The notes below the pieces were generated by a model. That model searched no databases. It saw only the letters and a list, made by a program, of their open reading frames with translations, and had not been told where the DNA came from. This document shows positions 1-5,963 of a DNA stretch of 7,081 nucleotides, piece after piece. A program made the position numbers and the translations under genes. This DNA comes from DATIJJ01 sp039936115. Its GTDB lineage: Bacteria > Pseudomonadota > Gammaproteobacteria > DSM-16500. The DNA is taken from the NCBI GenBank assembly GCA_039936115.1, contig JBDTIZ010000211.1, positions 1-7,081 of the forward strand, written 5' to 3'. How positions within the stretch are numbered: position 1 is the stretch's first letter; each line of letters opens with the position of its first letter.

Positions 1-35
1 TCGATCCCTCATGCTTAAATGAGTATAATCCGTCA

Positions 36-108
36 TGCGACAGTTCCTTTTTCTGTTAGTCATCGTTCCCAAGACAATGAATATACAGCAAATTAGAAAA
101 CTGTCGCA
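36..108. repeat. Perfect 10-bp inverted repeat with 53-bp spacer
   Basis: TGCGACAGTT at 36-45 is matched exactly by its reverse complement AACTGTCGCA at 99-108. The pair lies just downstream of the histidine kinase stop codon in that gene's reading direction. The 53-bp spacer has no open frame and no strong inner stem that I could find. No run of T follows either arm, so it does not look like an intrinsic terminator. It could be the ends of a very small non-autonomous element or a long-loop RNA hairpin. The flanking 5-mers (CGTCA on the left, CTCCT on the right) are not a target-site duplication. A second short hairpin, CTCAT-6-ATGAG, lies at 8-23. Confidence 0.5.
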
Positions 109-159
109 CTCCTAGTTAAAATCCGCCCACCGACTCATGGCGAGAAGATGTTTAAATTT

Positions 160-1989
160 TTATTGAAGAGGAAGATACACGCTGAACTCAGATCCCAACC
201 CTAATTCACTTTTTAAAGTGACTTGACCATTCAATTCCTTTACCATCAAATCAACATTACTTAAGCCTAGCCCAATGCCAGGATATTTAGAGGAATCAGC
301 ACCTTCTACCGAATAAAATGGTTCAAATATTTTTTGGTGGTTAGTTTTATCAATCCCAATGCCAGCATCTCTTATTGAAATTAAAATATGTTCTTTATTA
401 TTAAGAGTAAAAAATGATGTAAAAATATTAATTTCTCCGATATTAGTAAACTTAATAGCATTAGATAATAAATTTAAAATAATTCTTCTAACAAAACTTT
501 TATCGGAATAACAAATTGTCTCATCTTGCGCGTATGCTGCATTAATAATTAAATTTTTCTCATATACCTTAACAGAAACAAAATTAATTAATTCATTAAT
601 CAGTGCGATAATATTAAAGGATGTGTTTCTTAGAATAACCTTACTATGCTCAAGCCTCGAGTAATCCAATATATCATCAAGAAATGTCATTAATTGTTCA
701 GAAGAATTAACAACCATTTTTTGCAGTCTTTTTGTTTTGTCATCAAGCAAACGATCATGAATCAATCGGGACATATACAAAATACCACTTGCTGGTGTTC
801 TAAAATCATGCGACATATTCATTAAAAATTTAGATTTAACATCATTAGCATGATGCAAATCGGAAATAGTTTTTATAATAAACTCTTCAAAAACTTCAAT
901 CTCATTAATTTTGAATTGATTGCCATAACTTCTATTTTTTTGATTTTTGGTAATCCCAGAAATTTTATGCGCCATCTGGTCAAAGGGAAGAGAAAGATGC
1001 CAAGTAAAAAATTTTGATAATAACAAAGCTACTGAGTAAGAAAAAATAAATGCACTGGGAACATCAAGCATTAGAATTTTTAAATTGGGAATCTTATCTA
1101 TTTGAAAAGCAGAAAAACCAATTACCCCAAAAATAAAAGCCATTAATATTAAATCTGTAAATAACACAAAGGCGCCACTTGTGAGAACATGAATTGAATT
1201 TTCTTCAAAAAAATGAGCCTCTTTTCGAGCCTCTTTGAATGAAAAATATAACCCATAAATAATTACTACCAAACACAGCATCCATGCCATATCAAAAATT
1301 TTATAATAGATACTAAGAACATCACTAAAACGATGCGCAAAATTAAACCCTATCAATAGTAAAAACCCCACCTCAAGGCAAATGAGAGATTTATTCTTCG
1401 CTCTAGAAAGGTTTATCGAAATCAAAGAAAATAATATTATTTCCAGTAAAGAGTTCAGTATTCCATTAAAATTGACTTGAGCGTAAACATCATTGACAAA
1501 TAAAATAAGTATTAATGATAAAAAAATAATACCCGCAGATATAAAATAGGGATAAGTAGTAAGCCATATATGATTTTTATTTTGTTTTACTTTGCGTTGA
1601 AAAAGATAAAACCACGCATATATCTGTATCGAGAGAAAAAAAGTATATGCTACTGACCAATAAAGACTTTCATTTTTACCCCTAGTAATCTGGAGAATGT
1701 TGATTAGTATATTGTAAATTTCATTGGCAAATAGCCCAGGTATCAAACTGAGAAAAATGAGAAAATAAAATATTTTGGCACTATCTTTCGCTCTTTTTTT
1801 ATAAGATAAATATCCAAATACAGTAATACATCCATCAGCGCCTAATTGCAAAAAATAAATAATCTCATTCCATTCCTTCTTAAAAAATCCGTATTTTAAT
1901 GAAGTCACAAAGGAAATAACAAGCAAACCCCATATGCATAATGAAAAAACGAGATTTTGAATGGAAGATTTTCCTATTAGATTACTCAT
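160..1989 (-). CDS. Polytopic membrane sensor histidine kinase
   Basis: Inner-membrane sensor kinase of 609 aa that should autophosphorylate on a histidine and pass the phosphate to a receiver aspartate, most likely in the regulator encoded immediately upstream. The first ~330 residues hold about eight to ten hydrophobic segments (for example near 13-31, 72-90, 110-130, 144-165, 232-250, 270-293 and 309-327) with only short loops, so the signal is probably sensed in or near the membrane. A HAMP-like linker follows at ~328-350. The HisKA H-box is SHDFRTP with His394. The HATPase_c domain shows an N-box (N507, N510), G1 DAGIGID at 541-547, F-box FEPF at 555-558 and G2 GIGLGL at 571-576, so all catalytic motifs are present. 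The ATG directly follows the regulator's TAG stop with no spacer, which suggests translational coupling; GGAAG lies a little upstream. There is no receiver or phosphotransfer domain, so it is a classical, not hybrid, kinase. The ligand cannot be read from the sequence. Confidence 0.92.
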   Translation of the reverse strand: MSNLIGKSSIQNLVFSLCIWGLLVISFVTSLKYGFFKKEWNEIIYFLQLGADGCITVFGYLSYKKRAKDSAKIFYFLIFLSLIPGLFANEIYNILINILQITRGKNESLYWSVAYTFFLSIQIYAWFYLFQRKVKQNKNHIWLTTYPYFISAGIIFLSLILILFVNDVYAQVNFNGILNSLLEIILFSLISINLSRAKNKSLICLEVGFLLLIGFNFAHRFSDVLSIYYKIFDMAWMLCLVVIIYGLYFSFKEARKEAHFFEENSIHVLTSGAFVLFTDLILMAFIFGVIGFSAFQIDKIPNLKILMLDVPSAFIFSYSVALLLSKFFTWHLSLPFDQMAHKISGITKNQKNRSYGNQFKINEIEVFEEFIIKTISDLHHANDVKSKFLMNMSHDFRTPASGILYMSRLIHDRLLDDKTKRLQKMVVNSSEQLMTFLDDILDYSRLEHSKVILRNTSFNIIALINELINFVSVKVYEKNLIINAAYAQDETICYSDKSFVRRIILNLLSNAIKFTNIGEINIFTSFFTLNNKEHILISIRDAGIGIDKTNHQKIFEPFYSVEGADSSKYPGIGLGLSNVDLMVKELNGQVTLKSELGLGSEFSVYLPLQ

Positions 1990-2310
1990 CTATAAATGAA
2001 CTTCCGCTAAATAAAGATTAGGATTAGAGTTTTCAATTAATTTATTTAACAGAGTATCCACATTGGTATTTTTTATTTTTTTTGCAATCTTTGACTTAAT
2101 ATTTTTTATATAAGGAAGCTCGACATACAAATCTGCAGCAATTTTTTTATCCGTTTTCCCAGAACAAGATTGAATAAATACTTCAAACTCTCTTGAGGTT
2201 AAATAACTAATACCATTGGATCTACTAGTTTCTCGTAGCTTTTCAAGCAAGGAGGGCTCTAAGTAAACCCCTCCCGTTGCAACAATTTTTATTGCTGATA
2301 GTAAATTCAT
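1990..2310 (-). CDS. LuxR-type HTH C-terminal part of the split response regulator
   Basis: This 106-codon frame starts with the last receiver helix (NLLSAIKIVATGGVYLEP, the usual alpha5-to-linker text of NarL regulators). It continues into a GerE/LuxR helix-turn-helix at about residues 36-95: LTSRE at 37-41, GKTDKKIA in the scaffold helix, and a lysine-rich recognition helix around 65-80 that should bind DNA. The ATG at 2310 has no Shine-Dalgarno in front of it, and the open frame extends further upstream through receiver sequence. An independent start here is therefore unlikely, and the segment is probably made only as part of the joined regulator. The TAG stop abuts the kinase ATG. Confidence 0.75.
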   Translation of the reverse strand: MNLLSAIKIVATGGVYLEPSLLEKLRETSRSNGISYLTSREFEVFIQSCSGKTDKKIAADLYVELPYIKNIKSKIAKKIKNTNVDTLLNKLIENSNPNLYLAEVHL

Positions 2311-2414
2311 ATTAAAATAAAGTGAACACTTTATAGCGAGTCCTTTGATATTTTTATCACCGATTATTCTTTCAATAATGGCAGTCTCAGTATGAGCCGT
2401 AATAAGAAATAATT

Positions 2415-2675
2415 TTATTTTTTCATTGTAAGCATTAATTCTTTTGCAACCTCCTGCCCAGTTAAATCCTCTAACTGGAAATCAAGCAAAGCTACATCAG
2501 GGCTTCTTTCTTTAACTGATATAATACCTTGCCTTCCAAGATGATCCTGACTTACCACTTCAAATAATTGGTCATTCTCTAATTCAGCCCTTAACCATTC
2601 ACTATGTATTTCACTGTCTTCAATAATACTGATCTTCACTTTATTGAGAGAAGATTCCATTTGCATAAAGTTCAT
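2415..2675 (-). CDS. Receiver-domain N-terminal part of the split response regulator
   Basis: This 86-codon segment carries beta1 (VKISIIED) to about alpha3 of a CheY-like receiver, including acidic residues E19/D20 and phospho-acceptor D65 in LLDFQL. Alone it lacks beta4, alpha4, beta5 and alpha5, including the switch threonine and the lysine, so it should not fold as a working receiver. I chose the ATG at 2675 because it overlaps the upstream esterase stop as ATGA, a usual coupling arrangement. In-frame alternatives are a TTG at 2684 and ATGs at 2666 and 2660. No clear Shine-Dalgarno precedes any of them beyond a GGG next to the ATG, which also fits coupling to the esterase gene. Confidence 0.75.
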   Translation of the reverse strand: MNFMQMESSLNKVKISIIEDSEIHSEWLRAELENDQLFEVVSQDHLGRQGIISVKERSPDVALLDFQLEDLTGQEVAKELMLTMKK

Positions 2676-3340
2676 CCCATACAAAATATTGCTTTAATTT
2701 TCTCACTCACCATTTTGGCATATTCATTATGCGCAGCTTGATCATAATGCACGCCATCAAGGTTGGATGGCTTTATATCCGATAAATTAAGGTAAAAGCA
2801 ATTTTTTTCTTTTGCAAGTTGCTCATATAAGGAAACTAATTGGGTAATTTTAGCGACAGCTCCGGCAAGAAAGCATACTCCCTTCTCATCGGACATATTT
2901 TCTACAAACGGCGAGGGGATACAAGGAGTCAGAAGCAAAATCCTTGGGGCATCTTGTAGGTTTTTGCCATACCCCGATGTTTGCACCACATTAATAAGCT
3001 CTGCCATTCCATCCCGAATCTGCTCAGCTGATCGATTAAAATAGCTCTTTGCATCATTTCCGCCTAGTGCAAAAATAACAAGGTCAATGGGCGCATGAGA
3101 GTAAAGGCAAGGAGCAAGATACGTTTTACCATTTCTATCGGGGGGTACCGCATAATCTATATTAGTCGCCCTGCTATTTAATCCTTCTTCAAGAATTAAA
3201 TCTTGTCCTAATAAATTTTGTAAAATACCTGGCCAACGTTCATTACGAGAATAGCGTCTTTTAGAGAGGGAATAATCTGCACTAGGTACATATCCCCAAG
3301 TATTCGAGTCCCCATAGCAGAGGATAGTTTTTTGATGCAT
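2672..3340 (-). CDS. SGNH-family esterase/acyltransferase (arylesterase-like)
   Basis: A 222-aa cytoplasmic SGNH hydrolase with no signal peptide. Block I is CYGDSNTWG with nucleophile Ser12, block II is EEGLNSR with Gly53, block III is LGGNDAK with Asn95, and block V is LDGVHYD with Asp195 and His198, so the catalytic set is complete. The order and spacing (GDS-TWG-VP at the N-terminus, RW-G-L, EEGL-R-TN, NG--YL--CL--H-P-DLVI--LG-ND-K-YF) recall the small arylesterase/acyltransferase group that includes the Mycobacterium smegmatis acyltransferase; this is from memory of that family. It should hydrolyse or transfer short acyl esters; the natural substrate is unknown. The ATG at 3340 follows a modest GAGTGA site. 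Its TGA overlaps the regulator ATG (2675-2673), which places it first in the two-component operon, an unusual pairing. Confidence 0.9.
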   Translation of the reverse strand: MHQKTILCYGDSNTWGYVPSADYSLSKRRYSRNERWPGILQNLLGQDLILEEGLNSRATNIDYAVPPDRNGKTYLAPCLYSHAPIDLVIFALGGNDAKSYFNRSAEQIRDGMAELINVVQTSGYGKNLQDAPRILLLTPCIPSPFVENMSDEKGVCFLAGAVAKITQLVSLYEQLAKEKNCFYLNLSDIKPSNLDGVHYDQAAHNEYAKMVSEKIKAIFCMG

Positions 3341-3377
3341 TAGGTCACTCTATTTTCTACATTGCTTCCACATGACA

Positions 3378-3383
3378 ATTTTA
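3378..3383 (-). promoter_or_regulatory. Possible -10 box for the esterase/two-component operon
   Basis: Read on the minus strand, TAAAAT at 3383-3378 matches five of six positions of the sigma70 -10 consensus and would give a leader of roughly 30 nt before the esterase ATG. No convincing -35 hexamer stands at 16-18 nt upstream. In such AT-rich DNA this match could easily be chance. Confidence 0.2.
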
Positions 3384-3418
3384 CTTTTCAATTTAAAACA
3401 CTAACGCATTATTTATAC

Positions 3419-3462
3419 TGATGCCGATGCGCGGCGTCGAACTGCGGACCTCTGATTACGAA
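3419..3462 (-). pseudogene. 3' half of a tRNA-Thr(CGT) gene, probable attachment-site scar
   Basis: Read on the minus strand, the segment starts at anticodon loop TTCGTAA (anticodon CGT). It continues with the 3' anticodon strand TCAGA, variable loop GGTC, a T arm with TTCGA in the loop and four of five stem pairs (CGCAG against CCGCG), acceptor strand CATCGGC and the tail ATCA instead of ACCA. The CGT anticodon with a CATCGGC acceptor 3' strand fits bacterial tRNA-Thr, whose 5' strand would be GCCGATG. Nothing upstream can pair to form the 5' anticodon strand, D arm or acceptor 5' strand, so the gene is only a 3' half and should not give a working tRNA. Loss of identity at the anticodon loop, with the 3' end kept, is the usual scar of tyrosine-recombinase integration into a tRNA gene. 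The damaged T stem and CCA suggest it is old. Confidence 0.75.
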
Positions 3463-3509
3463 GCGGCCTCGTAGAATATAAGTGCTTGATTATTAAATAA
3501 TTGATACTG

Positions 3510-3525
3510 TGCAACGCCCGTTGCA
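3510..3525. repeat. Perfect 7-bp palindrome with 2-bp centre
   Basis: TGCAACG at 3510-3516 and CGTTGCA at 3519-3525 are exact reverse complements around CC. The site directly precedes the short tandem repeats. It could be a recombinase or regulator binding site, or a cruciform-forming site; the sequence alone does not decide. Confidence 0.5.
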
Positions 3526-3527
3526 AT

Positions 3528-3579
3528 TGCATAACGATGCATAACAGTGCACTACTCAGTCGCGTAAAAGTCGCGTAAG
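3528..3579. repeat. Contiguous short tandem repeats (10-mer then 11-mer)
   Basis: TGCATAACGA (3528-3537) is followed by TGCATAACAG (3538-3547) and a degenerate third unit beginning TGCA (3548-3557). These abut two 11-mers, AGTCGCGTAAA (3558-3568) and AGTCGCGTAAG (3569-3579). A period near one helical turn would place bound proteins on one face of the DNA, as in arm-type integrase sites, iterons or activator arrays. Lying about 65 bp inside the tRNA scar, a recombination-site role is the simplest guess, but it is only a guess. Confidence 0.5.
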
Positions 3580-3631
3580 GAATTTTCTTAATACATTTTA
3601 GACCCAGCACTAGAAAAGCCGTGCTCCTGAG

Positions 3632-3688
3632 TTTTTTATAAACATCGATACCCACGTATATTGTTTTCCTTATATAATCATATTTCAC
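3632..3688 (-). pseudogene. 5' remnant of an IS110-type transposase gene
   Basis: A GTG start at 3688 is preceded by GGAGGTGATC (3700-3691), almost a full complement of the 16S rRNA 3' end and well spaced. The first ~19 codons read VKYDYIRKTIYVGIDVYKK; the YVGIDVxKK block is typical of the N-terminus of IS110-family DEDD transposases, where the aspartate is the first catalytic acid. After this the frame loses all resemblance (a hydrophobic, cysteine-containing stretch) and runs into the tRNA scar, so the remaining several hundred residues of a transposase are missing. A 5' stump left by deletion or recombination is the best reading. The match rests on a short motif, so it is moderate evidence. 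Confidence 0.45.
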
Positions 3689-3743
3689 CGGATCACCTCC
3701 GTTGTTTAGCCTGTTCGTCGCTAATAATTATATGGAAGAGCCC

Positions 3744-3771
3744 TTTCAGTTACAGACAGTAACTTTATAGC
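3744..3771 (+). promoter_or_regulatory. Candidate promoter with internal dyad for the phosphotransferase gene
   Basis: TTTCAG (3744-3749) and TATAGC (3766-3771) are separated by 16 bp and each matches the sigma70 consensus at four of six positions. The predicted start lies near 3778, leaving a leader of about 20 nt with an AAGAAG Shine-Dalgarno at 3787-3792. Between the hexamers lies the perfect dyad GTTAC-AGACA-GTAAC (3749-3763), where a dimeric repressor would block polymerase. A weaker alternative is TTGTTT (3702-3707) with TAATTA (3725-3730), 17 bp apart. Confidence 0.4.
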
Positions 3772-3798
3772 ATAGCGTAATAAATAAAGAAGTGAATT

Positions 3799-4806
3799 AT
3801 GACAACTGAGCCTCTAACAGCAAATAAAAAAATTATTCAATGGGGTTGCAAATACCTTTCATCTCATGGATATAGACTAAAAAGCAACCTCCCCGAAAAT
3901 GTGCAAAATACACCTTGGTCTTATGTGGTTCGCTTTGCAACATTTGCTGGTTATATTTATTTGAAACAAACACCAAAACTGCTTGCGCTGGAGGCTGTCA
4001 TTACCCAGATGTTGCATGATCAATTTGGGGCTTTTGTTCCGGAAGTTATCGCACACAATGCTGAATTAAATTGTTTTTTAATGAAAGATGCTGGTAGACC
4101 CTTGCGAGAAATTCTAAAACAGCAATTTGATACAGCATTGCTTTGTAAAGCCATTGATCAATTTACATCGATTCAGCTGGCTGTTGCAGACCAGGCCAAT
4201 ATTTTTCTTGATATTGGTGTTCCCGACTGGCGACTAGATAAATTACCAGATTTATTCAAGCAATTGCTCGCACAAAAAGACATCTTAATAGCAGATGGGC
4301 TTTCAGAAATTGAAGTGCGTGAATTAGATATGTTGCTTCCAAAGATTTCCAATTTATGTAAAAAATTATCCGACTATTCTATCAAGCAAACCATTGTCCA
4401 GTGTGATTTTCATGACAACAATATACTCATAGATGATTTATCGCAAAATATCACAATCATTGATTTAGGTGAAATAGTGATATCTCATCCGTTTTTTTCC
4501 TTGGTAGGCTGTTTGCGACAGGCAAAATTCCACTATGCATTGGCAGATGAGGATGATGCGTATCTGCAGCTTATGGATGCTTGTCTTAAAAATTATATGG
4601 CTTTTGAGTCTAAAAAACATTTATCCGATGCTTTTGCGATGGCACAGATATTATGGTTTATTTATGAGGCATTAGCCCAATATAGGCTAAGTCTCGCATG
4701 TGATAAAGCGAGATTTATGTCATTTCAAAGGCATGCAAAATTGAGTGGGAGATTAAAAGAATTTATAATCGCCTGCATTGAGATTGACAGAGATTGTCAG
4801 ATTTAA
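3799..4806 (+). CDS. Aminoglycoside-phosphotransferase-fold kinase
   Basis: A 335-aa cytoplasmic protein with the APH/choline-kinase fold, expected to transfer the ATP gamma-phosphate to a hydroxyl of a small molecule. Lys56 in YIYLKQ fits the ATP-anchoring lysine of the N-lobe, and FLMKDAG at about 93-99 fits the hinge. The catalytic loop is QCDFHDNN at 201-208, with Asp203 as the base and Asn208 as metal ligand; family members usually read HGDxHxxN, so the first H-G is replaced by Q-C while key residues stay. IIDLGE at 220-225 fits the metal-binding DFG-like motif with Asp222. The C-terminal half is helical, as expected for the substrate lobe. The family covers antibiotic, homoserine, choline and fructosamine kinases, so resistance should not be assumed. 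It is a single-gene unit with its own AAGAAG Shine-Dalgarno, convergent with the next gene. Confidence 0.85.
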   Translation: MTTEPLTANKKIIQWGCKYLSSHGYRLKSNLPENVQNTPWSYVVRFATFAGYIYLKQTPKLLALEAVITQMLHDQFGAFVPEVIAHNAELNCFLMKDAGRPLREILKQQFDTALLCKAIDQFTSIQLAVADQANIFLDIGVPDWRLDKLPDLFKQLLAQKDILIADGLSEIEVRELDMLLPKISNLCKKLSDYSIKQTIVQCDFHDNNILIDDLSQNITIIDLGEIVISHPFFSLVGCLRQAKFHYALADEDDAYLQLMDACLKNYMAFESKKHLSDAFAMAQILWFIYEALAQYRLSLACDKARFMSFQRHAKLSGRLKEFIIACIEIDRDCQI

Positions 4807-4898
4807 GCGTATCGGCGCAGAGAAAAAATAATACGGAAATATAATATGCGGCCTTACTGAAAAAACAAGATATTCTGCTTTAATAAGACCGGCATAGA
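4807..4898. other. Convergent intergenic region, no clear terminator
   Basis: The plus-strand kinase gene and the minus-strand 349-aa gene end facing each other across 92 bp. On the minus strand GGTCTTA and TAAGGCC can pair over 7 bp (one G-U) around a loop of about 27 nt that contains a T6 run, followed by AT-rich DNA with a second T6 run further on. This could act as a weak terminator for the 349-aa gene, but the loop is too long to call it one. Nothing convincing was seen for the plus strand. Confidence 0.3.
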
Positions 4899-5948
4899 TT
4901 ACATTCGTTTTCTCACCGAAGCTGCATTTTCTATATCTGCAACCGCTGCTTCAACCTGCGAAGAACTGGTCTGTCCAAAAAACTCTTTTATACGGTTCGC
5001 TGCATAATTCACCGTTGAATGGGTTGCTAAACCGACAAAGAGACTAGCCAACCATAAAAATAAATGTTCTACCAGCGTGACTTCAATATCTTTATTCTTG
5101 GTATTTGTATTTACTTCCAATATTATGAATGAAATTGCTAATGCCAATTTTAACCGCGTATTAAGTGGTAATACTTGGAAAATAAATGCTGAAGCTGCTA
5201 CATATGCAGATTCAGTTTCATAATATGACAGACCTGCAGAAGCTACTACACTCAGTGGAAAGCTCACTCGCTTTGGTAATACATGAGGCATAATTGCCAT
5301 GGCTGCTGAATAACGAAAGGCTGAAAAGCAATTATTTGATAATCTAGCACTAAATGTTTTGCGCGTTCTTTCTTCGATAAATTTTCTTCTTTCTTCAGAA
5401 AATCTCATTCTGTCTTCCGTAGTCCACGCTTTTTGAGCGGGCTTAGCTGGTTCGGGTGGTGGTAATTTATTTTCCAATACACCATTAATTTTTTCCAGCA
5501 CTTGATCACAAAATGAAGCTAATAACATTTTTTGTTTAGACGCATCTTTTTTAGCGATTAATTCTATACTCAGATTTTCATGCAGTTTATTTAATTGAAT
5601 AGTCATCTCTCGTGAATTTTCATGTTTTCTTATCGCTTCTGCAATGACTTCAACAACTACTTTTAGATCACGAATTTGCTCAGATAGATAAGTATAAGAC
5701 GTGTACTTGACAACTTCATTTAATTTTTTATTTACTATCTGATAAGTAATTGACTCAGGATTGCTGCACGTAGTAATATATGTTTGAAAATCTTCAACAC
5801 AATGCTGAATCATATCACTTTCAATACACTCATAGTGCCGCCCATAACGGTAATTCTCATAAGCAAAAAATCCGCAATTCGCAAGTCGCTTAGGTTGTAC
5901 AACCTCGCCTAACTTAAGTGATTTTTCGGTGGATGGTCGATCTTTCAT
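4899..5948 (-). CDS. Hypothetical protein, coiled-coil-like N-terminus, membrane-associated C-terminus
   Basis: I do not recognise this 349-aa protein. Residues ~1-160 are mixed charged and polar with long helical, coiled-coil-like stretches (about 70-160). A proline-rich linker, LPPPEPAKPAQ, lies at 162-172, followed by a strongly charged helix (RMRFSEERRKFIEERTRK, ~180-197). Residues ~208-310 are hydrophobic, with three or four possible membrane segments (about 211-224, 246-261, 265-279 and 293-310). The tail is Ser/Ala-rich and ends basic (RKRM). There is no signal peptide, repeat or enzyme motif. The ATG at 5948 is well supported by GGAGAGG 8 nt upstream. In a Legionellales-like genome, a helical soluble domain joined to a hydrophobic hairpin region would fit a secreted host-membrane protein, but an ordinary inner-membrane protein is equally possible. 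Confidence 0.8.
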   Translation of the reverse strand: MKDRPSTEKSLKLGEVVQPKRLANCGFFAYENYRYGRHYECIESDMIQHCVEDFQTYITTCSNPESITYQIVNKKLNEVVKYTSYTYLSEQIRDLKVVVEVIAEAIRKHENSREMTIQLNKLHENLSIELIAKKDASKQKMLLASFCDQVLEKINGVLENKLPPPEPAKPAQKAWTTEDRMRFSEERRKFIEERTRKTFSARLSNNCFSAFRYSAAMAIMPHVLPKRVSFPLSVVASAGLSYYETESAYVAASAFIFQVLPLNTRLKLALAISFIILEVNTNTKNKDIEVTLVEHLFLWLASLFVGLATHSTVNYAANRIKEFFGQTSSSQVEAAVADIENAASVRKRM

Positions 5949-5963
5949 TACTGAATCCTCTCC

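Larger units (their letters stand above)
1990..2675 (-). pseudogene. NarL/LuxR-type response regulator, split by a -1 frameshift
   Basis: Two adjacent open frames are the two halves of one regulator. The upstream half ends MKK-stop at ATG AAA AAA TAA. Reading on in the -1 frame from the A6 run (2418-2423) gives an open stretch beginning IKLFLITAHTE that runs unbroken into the downstream HTH frame. The joined product is about 228 aa, close to the usual NarL-family length. Its receiver has the acidic pair E19/D20, phospho-acceptor D65, switch T93 and invariant-type K116. The first two sites lie before the break and the last two after it, which shows one ancestral gene. One extra A would restore the frame. 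Explanations are a homopolymer sequencing error, a real inactivating or phase-variable deletion, or recoding. The heptamer G AAA AAA is a weaker slip site than the classical A AAA AAG; AGGAGG lies about 26 nt upstream, too far for the usual stimulator, and I found no strong downstream stem. Confidence 0.85.
3341..3798. other. Gene-poor junction with tRNA scar, repeats and IS scrap
   Basis: This 458-bp gap separates the minus-strand esterase operon from the plus-strand kinase-like gene. In order it holds a tRNA-Thr 3' fragment (3419-3462), a perfect palindrome (3510-3525), short tandem repeats (3528-3579), an IS110-like 5' scrap (to 3688) and a promoter candidate for the downstream gene. A 91-codon minus-strand frame runs across it from 3688 to 3413, but its last third is translated tRNA sequence and its middle resembles nothing I know, so it is not annotated as a gene. 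No integrase gene or remnant could be recognised here. Confidence 0.7.

Noticed and set aside
36..108. Intrinsic terminator of the kinase operon
   Set aside because: The loop is 53 nt long and no T run follows the distal arm in the minus-strand direction.
2311..2414. A real intergenic spacer between two separate regulator genes
   Set aside because: In the -1 frame it reads straight through as conserved receiver sequence with the switch threonine and lysine, so it is coding in origin.
2418..2480. A programmed -1 frameshift of the dnaX type
   Set aside because: The slip site is G AAA AAA and not the classical A AAA AAG, AGGAGG is about 26 nt upstream instead of 10-14, and downstream stems are short. 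It is possible but not supported enough to annotate.
3606..3637. Hairpin AGCAC-10-GTGCT followed by a T6 run as a plus-strand terminator
   Set aside because: The stem is only 5 bp, the T run starts several bases after it, and there is no plus-strand gene upstream to terminate.
3413..3688. A 91-codon minus-strand open frame as an independent gene
   Set aside because: Its last third translates the tRNA scar and its middle has no recognisable protein character. Only the first ~19 codons resemble a transposase start.
3690..3700. GGATCACCTCC on the plus strand as the 3' end of a 16S rRNA gene
   Set aside because: The similarity stops outside the 11 bases. It is explained by a strong Shine-Dalgarno on the minus strand, which is complementary to that rRNA end.
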